Shown: positions 47,633 through 58,067, numbered from the stretch's first letter. The stretch: DNA of 64,000 nt from Arthrobacter sp. ES3-54 (GCF_029504395.1 NZ_JAQFIF010000001.1:372001-436000), one strand, 5' to 3'. Notes: generated from the letters alone by a model not told the origin. A program made the numbers and translations.

Positions 47633-48655
47633 ACTACGCCAGCTTCCCGCCCGGTCCCGCCAGTTGCCGCCAGCCCGCTGAACCTGCGCGGCGCCGTCGA
47701 TCTCTCCGCCTTGAAACAGCGGCCGGCGCCTACCTCGCCGGCACCGGCTGGGCCAGGTCCTGCGGCCACCGGTCCGGCCGGTTCTGCCGCAGCCCCCGCA
47801 CCGGCAGCCGGTGCCGCCGGCCACTCCGGCCGGCCGCTGCGCGTGGACGTGACCGAGGGTAACTTCCAGGAGCTCGTGGAGCTCTCGGCCCAGGTGCCCG
47901 TGGTGATCGCCCTCTGGGCCTCCTACTCGGCCGGCTCCGGCCAGCTGGTGGAGGTCCTCGAAGGCATCGTCGAGACCTATGACGGCCGGCTGGTCCTCGG
48001 GGCCGCCGACATCGACGTCTTCCCGGAACTTGCCCAGGCCTTCCAGGTCCAGGCCGTGCCGACCGCCGTGGCCGTCGTCAAGGGCCAGCCCGTTCCGCTC
48101 TTCCAGGGCAGCGCGGACGAACAGCAGGTACGCAGCCTGTTCGACGAACTTCTCAAGGTCGCGGCCGCCAACGGCGTGACCGGACAGATTGGCGCCGGCG
48201 GGCCCGGCAGGGGGGAACCGGAGGCCCCGCCGCTGCCGCCGCTGCATCAGGCAGCGTTCGACGCGATCGAGGCCGGCGACTACGCGGCCGCGGCCGCCGC
48301 CTACCGGCAGGCCCTGAACGAGATGCCCGCCGACGCAGAGGCCAAGGCCGGCCTGGCGCAGGTGGAACTCATGGCGCGTCTGCAGGCCATCTCGGGGCCG
48401 GAGGCAGATGACCTCCGCCGGCTCGCCGCCGACGAGCCGGACAACCTCGACGCCCAGCTCGGCGTTGCGGACCTGGACATCGCCGGCGGCCACATCGAGG
48501 ACGGACTCGGCAGGATCGTGACGTTCATTGGCCGGAACTTCGGCCCGGAACGGGAGACCGCCCGGGTCCGGCTGCTGGAACTCTTCGACGTCGTCGGCAC
48601 CGGTGACCCGCGTGTCGCCAAGGCCCGCCAGGGACTGGCCCGGGTGCTGTTCTAG
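47630..48655 (+). CDS. thioredoxin-fold/TPR co-chaperone, CnoX (YbbN)-like
   Basis: A 341-residue cytosolic protein. Residues 1-70 are a Pro/Ala-rich linker. Residues about 70-180 form a thioredoxin domain in which the usual WCxxC is replaced by LWASYSAGSG, so it has no redox cysteines. Residues about 205-335 are TPR-type helices (AFDAIEAGDYAAAAAAYRQAL). E. coli CnoX also works as a holdase that passes clients to GroEL or DnaK, and lack of cysteines fits a chaperone role over a reductase. A leaderless -10 precedes it. The stop shares one base with the GTG of the next gene. Confidence 0.88.
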   Translation: MTTPASRPVPPVAASPLNLRGAVDLSALKQRPAPTSPAPAGPGPAATGPAGSAAAPAPAAGAAGHSGRPLRVDVTEGNFQELVELSAQVPVVIALWASYSAGSGQLVEVLEGIVETYDGRLVLGAADIDVFPELAQAFQVQAVPTAVAVVKGQPVPLFQGSADEQQVRSLFDELLKVAAANGVTGQIGAGGPGRGEPEAPPLPPLHQAAFDAIEAGDYAAAAAAYRQALNEMPADAEAKAGLAQVELMARLQAISGPEADDLRRLAADEPDNLDAQLGVADLDIAGGHIEDGLGRIVTFIGRNFGPERETARVRLLELFDVVGTGDPRVAKARQGLARVLF

Positions 48656-49755
48656 TGGGATCGGCACTCTTCGCGCCGCTGGACTTGAGGTCACTGCGGC
48701 TGCAGCACCGCGGCTGGGTATCCCCGATGTGCCAGTACAGCTGCGAGCCCGGGACGGGCGAGGGCGTGCCCACCGACTGGCACCTCATGCACCTGGGCTC
48801 CTTTGCCACCGGGGGCGCTGCCCTCATCCTCACCGAGGCCAACTCCGTGAACGCCGCGGGCAGAATCAGCCCACGCGACGCCGGCCTCTACAACGACGAC
48901 CAGGCCGCGGCCTGGGAACGCATCACGTCCTTCGTGCACCGCCACGGCACCGCGGAGACCAAGATCGGCACCCAGTTGGCGCACGCCGGCCGGAAGTCGT
49001 CCTCCTACTGGCCGTTCTCAGGCAAGAAGGGCAGCGTGCCGGCGTCCGACGGCGGCTGGGACACCGTGGGCCCCGGCACTGGCGCGTTCGACGGCTACGC
49101 GCCGCCGTCGGCCATGACTGAAGCGCAGATCGACGGTGTGATTGCCGACTTCGCTGCGGCCGCCGTGCGGGCCGTCGACGTCGGGTTCGACACGATCGAA
49201 ATCCATGGCGCCCACGGTTACCTCCTGCACCAGTTCCAGAGCCCGCTGGTCAACGACCGCACGGACCGCTGGGGCGGGGACGAGGCGGGCCGGAACAGGC
49301 TGACGCTTGCTGTGGTGGACGCCGTGCGCGCGGTCATCCCGGACTCCATGCCCCTGTTGCTGCGGATCTCGGCCTCGGACTGGGCACCGGGCGGGATCGA
49401 GGCCGAGGCTTCGGTCCGGATGGCCAGTGCCGCCGCGGAGCGCGGCGTGGACCTGGTGGACGTTTCCAGCGGCGGGGCCGTTGCCCACCAGCAGATTCCC
49501 GTGGGCCCCGGCTACCAGACCGGCTTCTCCGCCCGGATCCGGCGCGAAGCCGGGGTCAGGACCGGCACGGTGGGACTCCTGACCTCGGCCGGGCAGGCCG
49601 AGCACGCGGTGGCCACCGGGCAGGCCGACGGCGTGTTCATAGCCCGGGCCGCCCTGCGGGACCCGCACTGGTGGCTGCGGGCCGCGTTCGAGCTCGGCCA
49701 TGACCTTGCGTGGCCGCCGCAGTACGAGCGCGCCGTACCCCGGCATTTGTTCTAA
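48655..49755 (+). CDS. Old Yellow Enzyme family NADH:flavin oxidoreductase (YqjM/XenA-like)
   Basis: FMN enzyme of 366 residues that reduces activated C=C bonds such as those of enones or nitro compounds. The subgroup-defining Cys is in VSPMCQYSC (about 23-26), FMN and substrate contacts are in QLAHAGRKSS, and the active-site His pair is in HGAHGYLLHQF. The segment ending LVNDRTDRWGG is typical of the thermophilic-like YqjM group. GTG start overlaps the stop of the upstream gene by one base, so the two are translationally coupled, though a functional tie is unclear; redox-stress response is one possibility. Confidence 0.93.
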   Translation: MGSALFAPLDLRSLRLQHRGWVSPMCQYSCEPGTGEGVPTDWHLMHLGSFATGGAALILTEANSVNAAGRISPRDAGLYNDDQAAAWERITSFVHRHGTAETKIGTQLAHAGRKSSSYWPFSGKKGSVPASDGGWDTVGPGTGAFDGYAPPSAMTEAQIDGVIADFAAAAVRAVDVGFDTIEIHGAHGYLLHQFQSPLVNDRTDRWGGDEAGRNRLTLAVVDAVRAVIPDSMPLLLRISASDWAPGGIEAEASVRMASAAAERGVDLVDVSSGGAVAHQQIPVGPGYQTGFSARIRREAGVRTGTVGLLTSAGQAEHAVATGQADGVFIARAALRDPHWWLRAAFELGHDLAWPPQYERAVPRHLF

Positions 49756-49833
49756 AACGCCCGGTCGCGGGGCCGGTTCCCGCGGGTGAAAACCTACGCC
49801 TTGCGGACGATCCATTTCGCGCCGACGGAGGGT

Positions 49834-49845
49834 TAGTCTGGCGTC

Positions 49846-49848
<3 letters not shown>
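49834..49848 (+). promoter_or_regulatory. leaderless promoter -10 of the ABC transporter operon
   Basis: TAGTCT (49834-49839) lies six bases before the ATG at 49846; no ribosome-binding site is present. Confidence 0.5.
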
Positions 49849-50621
<773 letters not shown>

Positions 50622-50640
<19 letters not shown>

Positions 50641-52193
50641 GGCTCAAGCTGACCCTGTTGCGCAACAGCGTCCGGCGCAGCCCCTGGCAGCTGGTGGGCC
50701 TCGGGATCGGTGCCCTGTATGCCCTCGGAGTCGTGGGGGTGTTGGCGGCCGGGCTGCTCGTCCTGCGCGGCCAGGAGATCGAACTCGCCCAGACCGTGGT
50801 GGTCCTGGGCGGCGCAACGGCGCTCCTGGGCTGGGCCATCATCCCCGTCGCGGTCTCCGCCGCGGACATGACCCTGGACCCTGCCCGCTTCACCACGTTC
50901 GCCGTGCCTATGCCGCAGCTGCTGGCAGGGCTGGCGCTGGGCGGCCTGATCGGCATTCCGGGCATCGCAACCTCGCTGGTTGCACTCGCCACGGTAGGCA
51001 CCTGGTCCCGCAGCCTGCCGGCCGCGGGCGGCGCCATGGCGGGTGCCGTGCTGGGCGTGCTGAGCTGCGTCGTCCTGTCCAAGGTCGTGACCACCGCCAC
51101 GGCCGGACTGGCCAGCTCCCGGCGCTTCAAGGACATCAGCGCCGTCGCCTTCCTGATCCCGCTGGTGCTCACGGGCCCCATTGTGGCGGGCATCGCGAGG
51201 GGGATCGCGGGTTCGGGCGATTTCCTTGCCGGCCTGGCCCAGACACTGTCCTGGACTCCGGCCGGGGCGGCCTTCGCGCTTGGCGGCGAGCTCGCCGCCG
51301 GCAACTACGCGGCCGCGGCCGTGAAATTCCTCATCGCCGTGGCCACACTCGCGGGCCTGGGCCTGGCCTGGAAGGTCCTGCTGCAGCGTGCCCTGGTGAC
51401 CCCGCCCTACGCCGGGACCTCCAAGCGGCGCACCGGCGGCGCGGGCCTGTTCAGGCTGCTCCCGGCGACGCCGTCCGCCGCCGTCGCCGCGAGGTCCCTC
51501 TACTACTGGCTGCGTGATCCCCGCTACGCCGGCGCGCTGGTGGTCGTTCCGCTCCTGCCCGTGCTGATGCTCTTCCAGGGCAGCCAGAGCGGGTTCTATG
51601 GCCCGTTCCAGTTTGTGGGGCCGCTGACGGCCTTCCTTCTAGCCTGGTCGATCTCCACGGACGTCTCCTATGACAGCACCGCGTTCGCCCTGCACGTGGC
51701 CACCGGTGTGCGCGGGGCCGACGACCGGCTCGGCCGGGCACTGGCGTGCCTGAGCTTCGCGCTGCCTGTGGTGCTCATTTTCAGCGTCGGACCGTTCTTC
51801 TTCACCGGCGACTGGGAGAAGCTGCCCGCGGTCCTCGGCCTCGCTCTCGGCGTCCTCTTCACCGGCCTGGGCCTGGCCTCGGTGATCTCGGCGCGCTACA
51901 CCGTGAGCGTCCCGCTGCCGGGCGACAGCCCGTTCAAGAAACCGCCGGGAAACGTGGCCCAGACCCTTGCCGTGCAGTTCGGCGGCATGGCCGTGCTCAT
52001 GGTCCTCGTAGCGCCTGAGGTGGCGCTCGTGGCCGCGCAGTTCATCACCGGCAGCGCTGTGCCGGGCTGGATCACGCTGGTCCTCGGACCCGTGCTGGGC
52101 CTCGCTCTTTTCGCTACCGGCGTCCGGGCCGGCGGTGCGTGGCTGGACCGGCGGGGCCCGGAGCTGCTGGCACAACTGGCCGTCAACCGCTGA
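50622..52193 (+). CDS. ABC transporter permease, about twelve helices
   Basis: A 523-residue membrane protein with roughly twelve hydrophobic segments, partner of the ATP-binding protein whose 3' end it overlaps. It starts with MVAHLLRLKLTLLRNSVRR, a cytosolic amphipathic helix common in such permeases. A loop rich in basic residues near 250-275 separates two halves. Actinobacterial proteins of this size and shape are transporters of unknown cargo. No operon partner after it: nagB follows 59 bases later with its own ribosome-binding site. Confidence 0.88.
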
Positions 52194-52252
52194 CGGGTGC
52201 ATGCTGGGAGTGCGCGGACTCGAAGACCAGGTAGGCCAGTAAAGGCAGGATC

Positions 52253-53035
52253 ATGGAAGTTGTCATCCTTCCCGGCAGCAAGCAGGTTGCGTCGCTTGCA
52301 GGGGATGCGGTGGAGGCCCTTCTTCGCCGCAAGCCCGACGCCGTGCTGGGCCTGGCGACCGGTTCCTCGCCGCTGCCGATCTACGCCGAGCTGGCCCTGC
52401 GGCACCAGCGCGACGGCCTGGACTTCAGCCAGGCCCGCGCCTTTGCCCTGGACGAGTACGTGGGACTGCCCGCCGGCCACCCGGAGTCGTACCGCGAGGT
52501 GATCGCGCGCGATTTCACCGCACGCGTGGACATCAGCCCGGCCAACGTCCACGTGCCCGACGGCGCCGCGGCGGACATCCCGGCAGCCTGCCAGGGGTAT
52601 GAAGACGCCATCCGCGACGCCGGGGGAGTGGACCTGCAGCTCCTCGGGGTCGGCACTGACGGCCACATCGGATTCAACGAACCGGGCTCGTCGCTGGCGT
52701 CCCGGACCCGGATCAAGACCCTGATCGAGCAGACACGCCGGGACAACGCACGGTTTTTCGGCAGCCTCGCCGCCGTGCCACACCACGTCCTGACCCAAGG
52801 CCTGGGCACCATCCTCGATGCCCGCCACGTCATCCTGGTCGCCACCGGTGCGCAAAAGGCCCAGGCCGTCCGGGATCTCGCCGAGGGCCCCGTCGCCGCC
52901 ATCTGCGCGGCCTCCGTGCTGCAACTGCACCCGCACGCCACCATCCTCCTGGACGAGGCTGCGGCGTCGTCGCTGCGGCTGGCGGACTACTACCGCCACA
53001 GCTACGACCACAAACCTGCCTGGCAGGGGCTTTAA
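52253..53035 (+). CDS. nagB: glucosamine-6-phosphate deaminase
   Basis: A 260-residue isomerase-deaminase that turns glucosamine-6-phosphate into fructose-6-phosphate and ammonia, the entry of amino sugars to glycolysis. Key residues are visible: the phosphate loop LATGSSP (35-40), Asp67 in ALDEYVGL, and Asp136, His138 and Glu143 in GTDGHIGFNEP. ATG preceded by AAAGGCAGGATC. The other Nag genes (nagA, transporters) are not nearby, so it may act alone in recycling wall sugars. Confidence 0.95.
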   Translation: MEVVILPGSKQVASLAGDAVEALLRRKPDAVLGLATGSSPLPIYAELALRHQRDGLDFSQARAFALDEYVGLPAGHPESYREVIARDFTARVDISPANVHVPDGAAADIPAACQGYEDAIRDAGGVDLQLLGVGTDGHIGFNEPGSSLASRTRIKTLIEQTRRDNARFFGSLAAVPHHVLTQGLGTILDARHVILVATGAQKAQAVRDLAEGPVAAICAASVLQLHPHATILLDEAAASSLRLADYYRHSYDHKPAWQGL

Positions 53036-53083
53036 GCTCCGGCGCCGGCATCGCACAGGTCCGGCGGGGGCACTTCCACCGGC

Positions 53084-53099
53084 TAAGATGGGTGTCATG
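53084..53099 (+). promoter_or_regulatory. leaderless promoter -10 of the DUF3039 gene
   Basis: TAAGAT (53084-53089) lies seven bases before the ATG at 53097. Confidence 0.6.
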
Positions 53100-53414
53100 A
53101 CTAGCATGACCGATCCTCTCGAAAACGATCCGATGCGCGAGCTCTCCGGAGCCGGTACGTCTACGGCCACGATCGAGCGCGAGGAACTGCGCCAGGAAGT
53201 TGAGCCCGGTGACCGGGAGCGCTTCTCGCACTACGTGCGCAAGGAAAAAATCATGGAATCCGCGCTGACCGGTGACCCTGTCATCGCGCTCTGCGGCAAG
53301 GTCTGGACACCGGGCCGGGATCCGCAGAAGTTCCCCGTCTGCCCTGAATGCAAGGAAGTTTACGAGGGCCTGCGCCCCGGGAACGACGGCGGCAAGGGCT
53401 CCGGCGACAAGTAA
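53097..53414 (+). CDS. DUF3039 family protein
   Basis: A 105-residue conserved actinobacterial protein. A flexible N-terminus is followed by GDRERFSHYVRKEKI (about 39-53), VIALCGKVWTPGRDPQKFPVCPECKEVYE (given by its ends only, about 63-91) with Cys in ALCGK and a CPEC pair that could bind zinc, and a Gly/Lys-rich tail. The function is unknown. In many actinobacteria it lies beside the helicase gene that follows here, which suggests a shared role in nucleic-acid metabolism. Confidence 0.88.
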   Translation: MTSMTDPLENDPMRELSGAGTSTATIEREELRQEVEPGDRERFSHYVRKEKIMESALTGDPVIALCGKVWTPGRDPQKFPVCPECKEVYEGLRPGNDGGKGSGDK

Positions 53415-53429
53415 CGGCAAATAACGGGA

Positions 53430-53457
53430 GCTAACGGAACAACCGGGTTCCGTTAGC
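53430..53457 (+). terminator. stem-loop after the DUF3039 gene
   Basis: GCTAACGGAAC (53430-53440) pairs perfectly with GTTCCGTTAGC (53447-53457) around a six-base loop. There is no U-run right after it (a short TTCTTTAT follows 15 bases later), so it is a weak or Rho-assisted terminator. Confidence 0.55.
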
Positions 53458-53670
53458 CGTCCTGGCGGCGATTCTTTATGGCGGCGCGCCCCTCCGCCCC
53501 AGTTTTCTGTTCCCTGTTCTCCTGCTCCCTGTTTCCTGCTTGCCGGTCCATGCTGTCCGGGTACTTCCCTGTGCGGGATTCCGCCGGGTCCATCCGAAAT
53601 AGATTGGTGTTTTTGTGCTTATTTGGGTTTCTCCGTCGGCTGCAGCCATGCGCGGTTGGAGGGCGCCTCA

Positions 53671-55458
53671 ATGACAGAGACACTTTTCGGCGGACCCACG
53701 CTTCCCCCCGCCTATCCCGAGCGGGCTGCCTGGGGCACCGCCCCCAAGTTGCGCGCCTGGCAGCAGGAGGCGCTGGACAGCTACTTCAGCATCCATCCCA
53801 AGGATTTCCTTGCGGTCGCAACCCCCGGCGCAGGTAAGACCACCTTCGCCCTGCGCGTGGCGTCCATGCTCATCGATTCCGGTGTGGTCAACCGCGTTAC
53901 CATCGTGGCGCCCACCGACCACCTCAAGCGCCAGTGGGCCGACGCCGCCGCCAAGGTGGGCATCGCGATCGACCCGAACTTCAAGAACGCCGACGGCCAG
54001 CACGGCCGCGGGTTCATCGGCGTCGCCGTGACCTACGCCCAGGTGGCCAGCAAGCCCATGCTGCACCGGGCCAAGACCGAGGCCGCCCGCACGCTGGTGA
54101 TCCTGGACGAAATCCACCACGGCGGCGAGGCGCTGTCCTGGGGCGACGGCCTCCGCGAGGCGTTCGACCCGGCGGCCCGCCGGCTGTCCCTGACCGGTAC
54201 CCCGTTCCGCTCCGACACCTCGCCCATCCCGTTCGTGGAGTATGCCGAGGACCGCGACGGGATCCGGCGCTCCAAGGCCGACTACACCTACGGCTACGGC
54301 AAGGCGCTGCGCGACCATGTGGTCCGCCCGGTGATGTTCATGGCGTACTCCGGCCAAATGCGCTGGCGCACCAGCGCCGGGGATGAGATGGCCGCCTCGC
54401 TCGGGGAGTCTGCCGTCACGAAGGACATCACCTCGCAGGCCTGGCGCACCGCGCTGAACCCGGCCGGCGAATGGATCCCGGCAGTCCTGGCCGGCGCGGA
54501 TAAACGCCTCAGCGAAGTCCGGCGCAGCGTCCCGGATGCCGGCGGCCTGGTCATTGCCACCGACCATGAGGACGCCCGCGCGTACGCCGGGCAGCTGAAG
54601 AAGATCACCGGCGAATCGCCCACCGTCATCCTCTCCGATGACGCCAAGGCCTCGAGCAAGATCGAGGAATTCACCGCCAGCGAGAAGCGCTGGATGGTGG
54701 CCGTCCGGATGGTCTCCGAAGGCGTGGACGTGCCGCGGCTGTCCGTCGGCGTCTACGCCACCTCGACCTCCACCCCGCTGTTCTTCGCCCAGGCCGTGGG
54801 GCGCTTCGTGCGTGCCCGCAAGCGCGGCGAGACGGCGTCGGTCTTCCTGCCCTCGGTGCCGCAGCTGATGGCGCTGGCCAACTCGATGGAGGCCGAGCGC
54901 GACCACGCCCTGGACCGTCCGGAGAAGGAGGACAGCGACGGTCTCTTCAATCCTGAGGACTCGCTCATGGACGAGGCGAACCGCGAGGAGAAAGCCTCCG
55001 ACTCCCTGATGAAGGGCAAGTTCGAGGCCCTCGATTCCCAGGCGTCCTTTGACCGCGTGCTTTTCGACGGCGGCGAGTTCGGCACCGGTGGCGAGGTCGG
55101 CTCGGAGGATGAGCTGGACTTCCTCGGAATCCCCGGCCTGCTGGACGCCGAGCAGGTCGGCACTTTGTTGCGCCAGCGCCAGCACGAACAGCTAAACCGG
55201 AAGAACAAGCGCTCCCCGCAGGCGGACGCCGTCCCCGCGGCAGCCCCGGCCGTGCCGGACCACCGGATGCTCATGGACCTGCGCACGGAGCTGGCCAAGA
55301 ACGTCGCGGCCTGGTCGGCCCGCACCGGGACCCCGCACGGCGTCATCCACACCAAACTCCGGACCGTCTGCGGCGGCCCGCCCGTCGCGCAGGCCAATGA
55401 GGAGCAGCTGCAGACCCGTCTGCGGAAGCTCCAGGACTGGTTCATCGGCCGGAAGTAG
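53671..55458 (+). CDS. superfamily 2 DEAD/DEAH-type helicase
   Basis: A 595-residue SF2 helicase-like ATPase. Walker A is ATPGAGKTT (about 50-58), motif II is LDEIHHGG (about 147-154, DEIH), motif III is SLTGTPFRSD, and motif VI is QAVGRFVRARKRG. The region after the helicase core has an acidic stretch (about 410-470) and a helical C-terminus ending RLRKLQDWFIGRK. It resembles restriction-type or UvrB-like DEIH proteins found next to DUF3039 genes in actinobacteria. The ATG at 53671 is supported by GGAGGGC; a TTG at 53623 would add 16 residues without a ribosome-binding site. Its target, DNA or RNA, is not settled. Confidence 0.9.
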   Translation: MTETLFGGPTLPPAYPERAAWGTAPKLRAWQQEALDSYFSIHPKDFLAVATPGAGKTTFALRVASMLIDSGVVNRVTIVAPTDHLKRQWADAAAKVGIAIDPNFKNADGQHGRGFIGVAVTYAQVASKPMLHRAKTEAARTLVILDEIHHGGEALSWGDGLREAFDPAARRLSLTGTPFRSDTSPIPFVEYAEDRDGIRRSKADYTYGYGKALRDHVVRPVMFMAYSGQMRWRTSAGDEMAASLGESAVTKDITSQAWRTALNPAGEWIPAVLAGADKRLSEVRRSVPDAGGLVIATDHEDARAYAGQLKKITGESPTVILSDDAKASSKIEEFTASEKRWMVAVRMVSEGVDVPRLSVGVYATSTSTPLFFAQAVGRFVRARKRGETASVFLPSVPQLMALANSMEAERDHALDRPEKEDSDGLFNPEDSLMDEANREEKASDSLMKGKFEALDSQASFDRVLFDGGEFGTGGEVGSEDELDFLGIPGLLDAEQVGTLLRQRQHEQLNRKNKRSPQADAVPAAAPAVPDHRMLMDLRTELAKNVAAWSARTGTPHGVIHTKLRTVCGGPPVAQANEEQLQTRLRKLQDWFIGRK

Positions 55459-55474
55459 CCGCAGGAATTAAGTA

Positions 55475-55511
55475 GAGGGACCAGGCCGATGGCCTGGTCC
55501 CTCAACTTTTT
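55475..55511 (+). terminator. rho-independent terminator of the helicase gene
   Basis: GAGGGACCAGGCC (55475-55487) pairs perfectly with GGCCTGGTCCCTC (55491-55503), loop GAT, then AACTTTTTAA. A textbook terminator 16 bases after the stop. Confidence 0.93.
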
Positions 55512-55566
55512 AATCTGCTCTGTTTAGCGCGCTTCGGTTACTCGGCTATCGCTACTGGGTCATCGG

Positions 55567-55914
55567 TTACTGGCCGGTGCCGCAGACCTGGCCGTACGTC
55601 TGGCCTGCCGCGGTGTAGTCGGCCTTCATGTCCTCGAGCTTGGCGGTGTCCGGGGCGGGCTTGGCCGACTCGTCAAAGTATTCAATGATGGTCTGCAGCG
55701 GGGCCCGCAGGTCCTCGGAGGCTGCCACCTTGATGGGCCGCAGCTGGTTGGCGACCCTGGTCATGCCGGCCTTGTCCGACGTGGCCGACTGGGCGGAGAC
55801 CACGGTCTTGACCCGGGCGCAGGTTTCTTCATTGGTCAGCTGCGGCGTGGCCGAGCAGCCGGCCGCGCCGAGCAGCGCTCCGGCGGCAATCAGAACGGTC
55901 AGGGTCTTCTTCAT
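55567..55914 (-). CDS. small lipoprotein of unknown function
   Basis: A 115-residue secreted lipoprotein. Signal peptide MKKTLTVLIAAGALLGAAGC ends in the lipobox LGAAGC (Cys20 lipidated). The mature part has two Cys (about 32 and 111) that could form a disulfide and is helical with an ANQLRPIKVAASEDLRAPL segment. No family is known to me. ATG at 55914 with GGAG upstream. It is alone between the helicase terminator and the pncA end. Confidence 0.82.
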   Translation of the reverse strand: MKKTLTVLIAAGALLGAAGCSATPQLTNEETCARVKTVVSAQSATSDKAGMTRVANQLRPIKVAASEDLRAPLQTIIEYFDESAKPAPDTAKLEDMKADYTAAGQTYGQVCGTGQ

Positions 55915-56051
55915 GGTGTACTCCGGGGTTCTACGGGTCGGTCAATATGGCAAGACTGGCGATAGGGCAAGGATTTCGAGTCTACTGCGGCGGCGGCCTT
56001 TTCCCGCCAGCCGTTAAGCCCGCCCGGCTCCCCGGGCACGGGCGCCGGCGC

Positions 56052-56738
56052 TCAGAGGACATCGACGCCGCCGAGCTCCATCTCGGCCACGGCGTCGTCC
56101 AGGTCCTCGGCGATTCCGACAGTCAAACCGCGCAGCACTGTGACGGAGTAGCCGGCCTGGACTGCATCCAGGGCGGTCGCCTTGACGCAGTAGTCCGTGG
56201 CGATCCCCACGACGACGATGTCCTCCACGTCGTGGCTCTGCAGCCAGTCATCCAGTCCGATCGCATCCTCGCCAGCGGCGAAATCACTGGCGGCGAAAAG
56301 ACTCCCGACGTCGTCGGCGTCGGTATCGGTGTCTGTACCGGTACCGGAAACGGGCATGGCGCCCGGCTTGCGGTCCCCGGTGGGGACGTCGTCCTCGGGG
56401 GCCAGGAGGCCTTCGAAGCCGGAGTACGCCGCGGCGAACTGGCCTTTGCGGAAGTACGCCTGGATGTGTTCGGGATCGAGGTCGGGATGCAGTTCGGCCC
56501 CGCGGGTGCCTGCCACGCAATGCGGCGGCCAGCTGTCCACGAGATCCGGTTCCTCCGAGAAATGCGCACCGGGGTCGATGTGCCAGTCCTGGGTGGCCAC
56601 AACGTGGTCAAACTGGCCGTGGTGTGCGTCAACGTACTCGCTGATCTCCCCGGCGAGGTTCGCCCCGCCGACGACCGGCAGGGCACCTCCCTCACAGAAA
56701 TCGTTTTGGACGTCAACGATGATCAGGGCGCGGGACAT
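56052..56738 (-). CDS. pncA: nicotinamidase (PncA), isochorismatase family
   Basis: A 228-residue enzyme converting nicotinamide to nicotinate for NAD salvage. Catalytic residues are Asp9 (VDVQNDF), Lys98 and Cys184 (GIATDYCVKA), with metal ligands near Asp51, His53 and His59 (TQDWHIDPGAH). A long acidic insert with TGTDTDTDADD (about 112-160) makes it larger than the usual 185 residues and carries a dinucleotide-like repeat in the DNA. It starts directly after the pncB stop, so the two salvage enzymes are made together. Confidence 0.94.
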   Translation of the reverse strand: MSRALIIVDVQNDFCEGGALPVVGGANLAGEISEYVDAHHGQFDHVVATQDWHIDPGAHFSEEPDLVDSWPPHCVAGTRGAELHPDLDPEHIQAYFRKGQFAAAYSGFEGLLAPEDDVPTGDRKPGAMPVSGTGTDTDTDADDVGSLFAASDFAAGEDAIGLDDWLQSHDVEDIVVVGIATDYCVKATALDAVQAGYSVTVLRGLTVGIAEDLDDAVAEMELGGVDVL

Positions 56739-58067
56739 TTAGTCCTCCTCGTAGATGGTGGGGATGGCCGCCTCGCCGCGCTGCAGCCGGTTGACCACCG
56801 CGGGAAGCTCCCGCATAGTCTCCGCGTGACGCCGGCGCGCGCGCTGGACCCCCTCGGGGCCGGTCCACCCGGGCAGGAGCTCGCCGTTCTTGACGAACTG
56901 CTCCAGCAGGGGCCGGTCGTTGCCGTCATCCTCCGGGTGGTGGCCGACGCCGACGATCTCCGCTGTGGCGGTTCCGCGCTCGTTGAGCTTGCGCAGTGCA
57001 TACTTCCGGCCGCCCTTGCTGGCTTTGTTCTTGGCGGCTTTGGCGACGGAGATGAAGTCTCCGGTGTCATCGGTGCGGCTGACGAGCTTGTAGACCATGC
57101 TCGCCGTCGGTGCCCCGGAACCGGTCACCAGCGAGGTGCCCACGCCGTAGGAGTCCACCGGGGCGGACGCCAGCGCCGCGATGGCGAATTCGTCGAGGTC
57201 GGAGGTCACCACGATCTTGGTGCGGTCGTTGCCGAGCTCGTCGAGCAGCTGCCGCACCCACTGGGCCTGGGCCACGAGGTCACCGGAGTCCAGCCGGACA
57301 GCGCCCAGCTTGTCTCCGGCGAGGTCGACGGCGGTGCGGACGGCCGTTTCGACGTCGTACGTGTCCACCAGGAGGGAAGTGTCCGGTCCGAAGGCGGCAA
57401 TCTGGGCCTCGAAGGCCTCACGCTCGGTGTCATGGAGGAGGGTGAAGGAATGGGCGGCCGTGCCCACCGTCTTCAGCCCGTAGCGCAATCCGGCCTCCAG
57501 ATTGGACGTGCTGTCGAACCCGGCAATGACAGCGGCCCGGGCAGCGGCGGCCGCCGATTCCTCGTGCGTCCGGCGCGACCCCATCTCGATGCACGGGCGG
57601 GTTCCGGCCGCGGAGATCATCCGGGAGGCGGCCGACGCGATCGCGCAGTCGTGGTTGAGCACGGAGAGCAGGTACGTCTCAAGGATGCAGGCCTCGGCGA
57701 ACGTGGACTCCACGATCAGCACGGGGGAGTTCGGGAAGTACGCCTCACCCTCCGGATAGCCCCAGATGTCGCCGGAAAAGCTGTAATCGGCCAGGTACTC
57801 CAGGGTCTGGTCGTTGACCACCTTGGTGCGGCGCAGGTAGTCCAGTTCCGGATCGCCGAAGCGGAAGTTCACGATCCCCTCCAGCAGCCGGCCGGTGCCG
57901 GCCACAATCCCGTAGCGGCGCCCGTCCGGCAGCCTCCGGGCAAAGGCCTCGAAGACCGATTTCCGGTGGGCCGCCCCGGACTGCAGAGCCCCCTGCAGCA
58001 TGGTCAGCTCGTAATGGTCGGTGTACAGGGACGTGCGGGGACGGTCCCAGCCAGCGGAGGTACTCAC
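56739..58067 (-). CDS. pncB: nicotinate phosphoribosyltransferase
   Basis: A 442-residue enzyme that joins nicotinate and PRPP to nicotinate mononucleotide with ATP hydrolysis. Family marks are TDHYELTMLQGAL at the start, the LLSVLNHDCAIAS and EMGSRRTHEE segments, and the PRPP-site GVGTSLVTGSGAPT region. GTG start at 58067. Its product pathway is continued upstream by pncA, encoded directly after it. The promoter is leaderless and lies back to back with that of clpS in a 37-base gap. Confidence 0.95.
   Translation of the reverse strand: MSTSAGWDRPRTSLYTDHYELTMLQGALQSGAAHRKSVFEAFARRLPDGRRYGIVAGTGRLLEGIVNFRFGDPELDYLRRTKVVNDQTLEYLADYSFSGDIWGYPEGEAYFPNSPVLIVESTFAEACILETYLLSVLNHDCAIASAASRMISAAGTRPCIEMGSRRTHEESAAAAARAAVIAGFDSTSNLEAGLRYGLKTVGTAAHSFTLLHDTEREAFEAQIAAFGPDTSLLVDTYDVETAVRTAVDLAGDKLGAVRLDSGDLVAQAQWVRQLLDELGNDRTKIVVTSDLDEFAIAALASAPVDSYGVGTSLVTGSGAPTASMVYKLVSRTDDTGDFISVAKAAKNKASKGGRKYALRKLNERGTATAEIVGVGHHPEDDGNDRPLLEQFVKNGELLPGWTGPEGVQRARRRHAETMRELPAVVNRLQRGEAAIPTIYEED

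Noticed and set aside
47630..48655. Thioredoxin activity for the YbbN/CnoX-like protein
   Set aside because: The CxxC pair is replaced by non-cysteine residues (SAGS), so redox catalysis is not supported.
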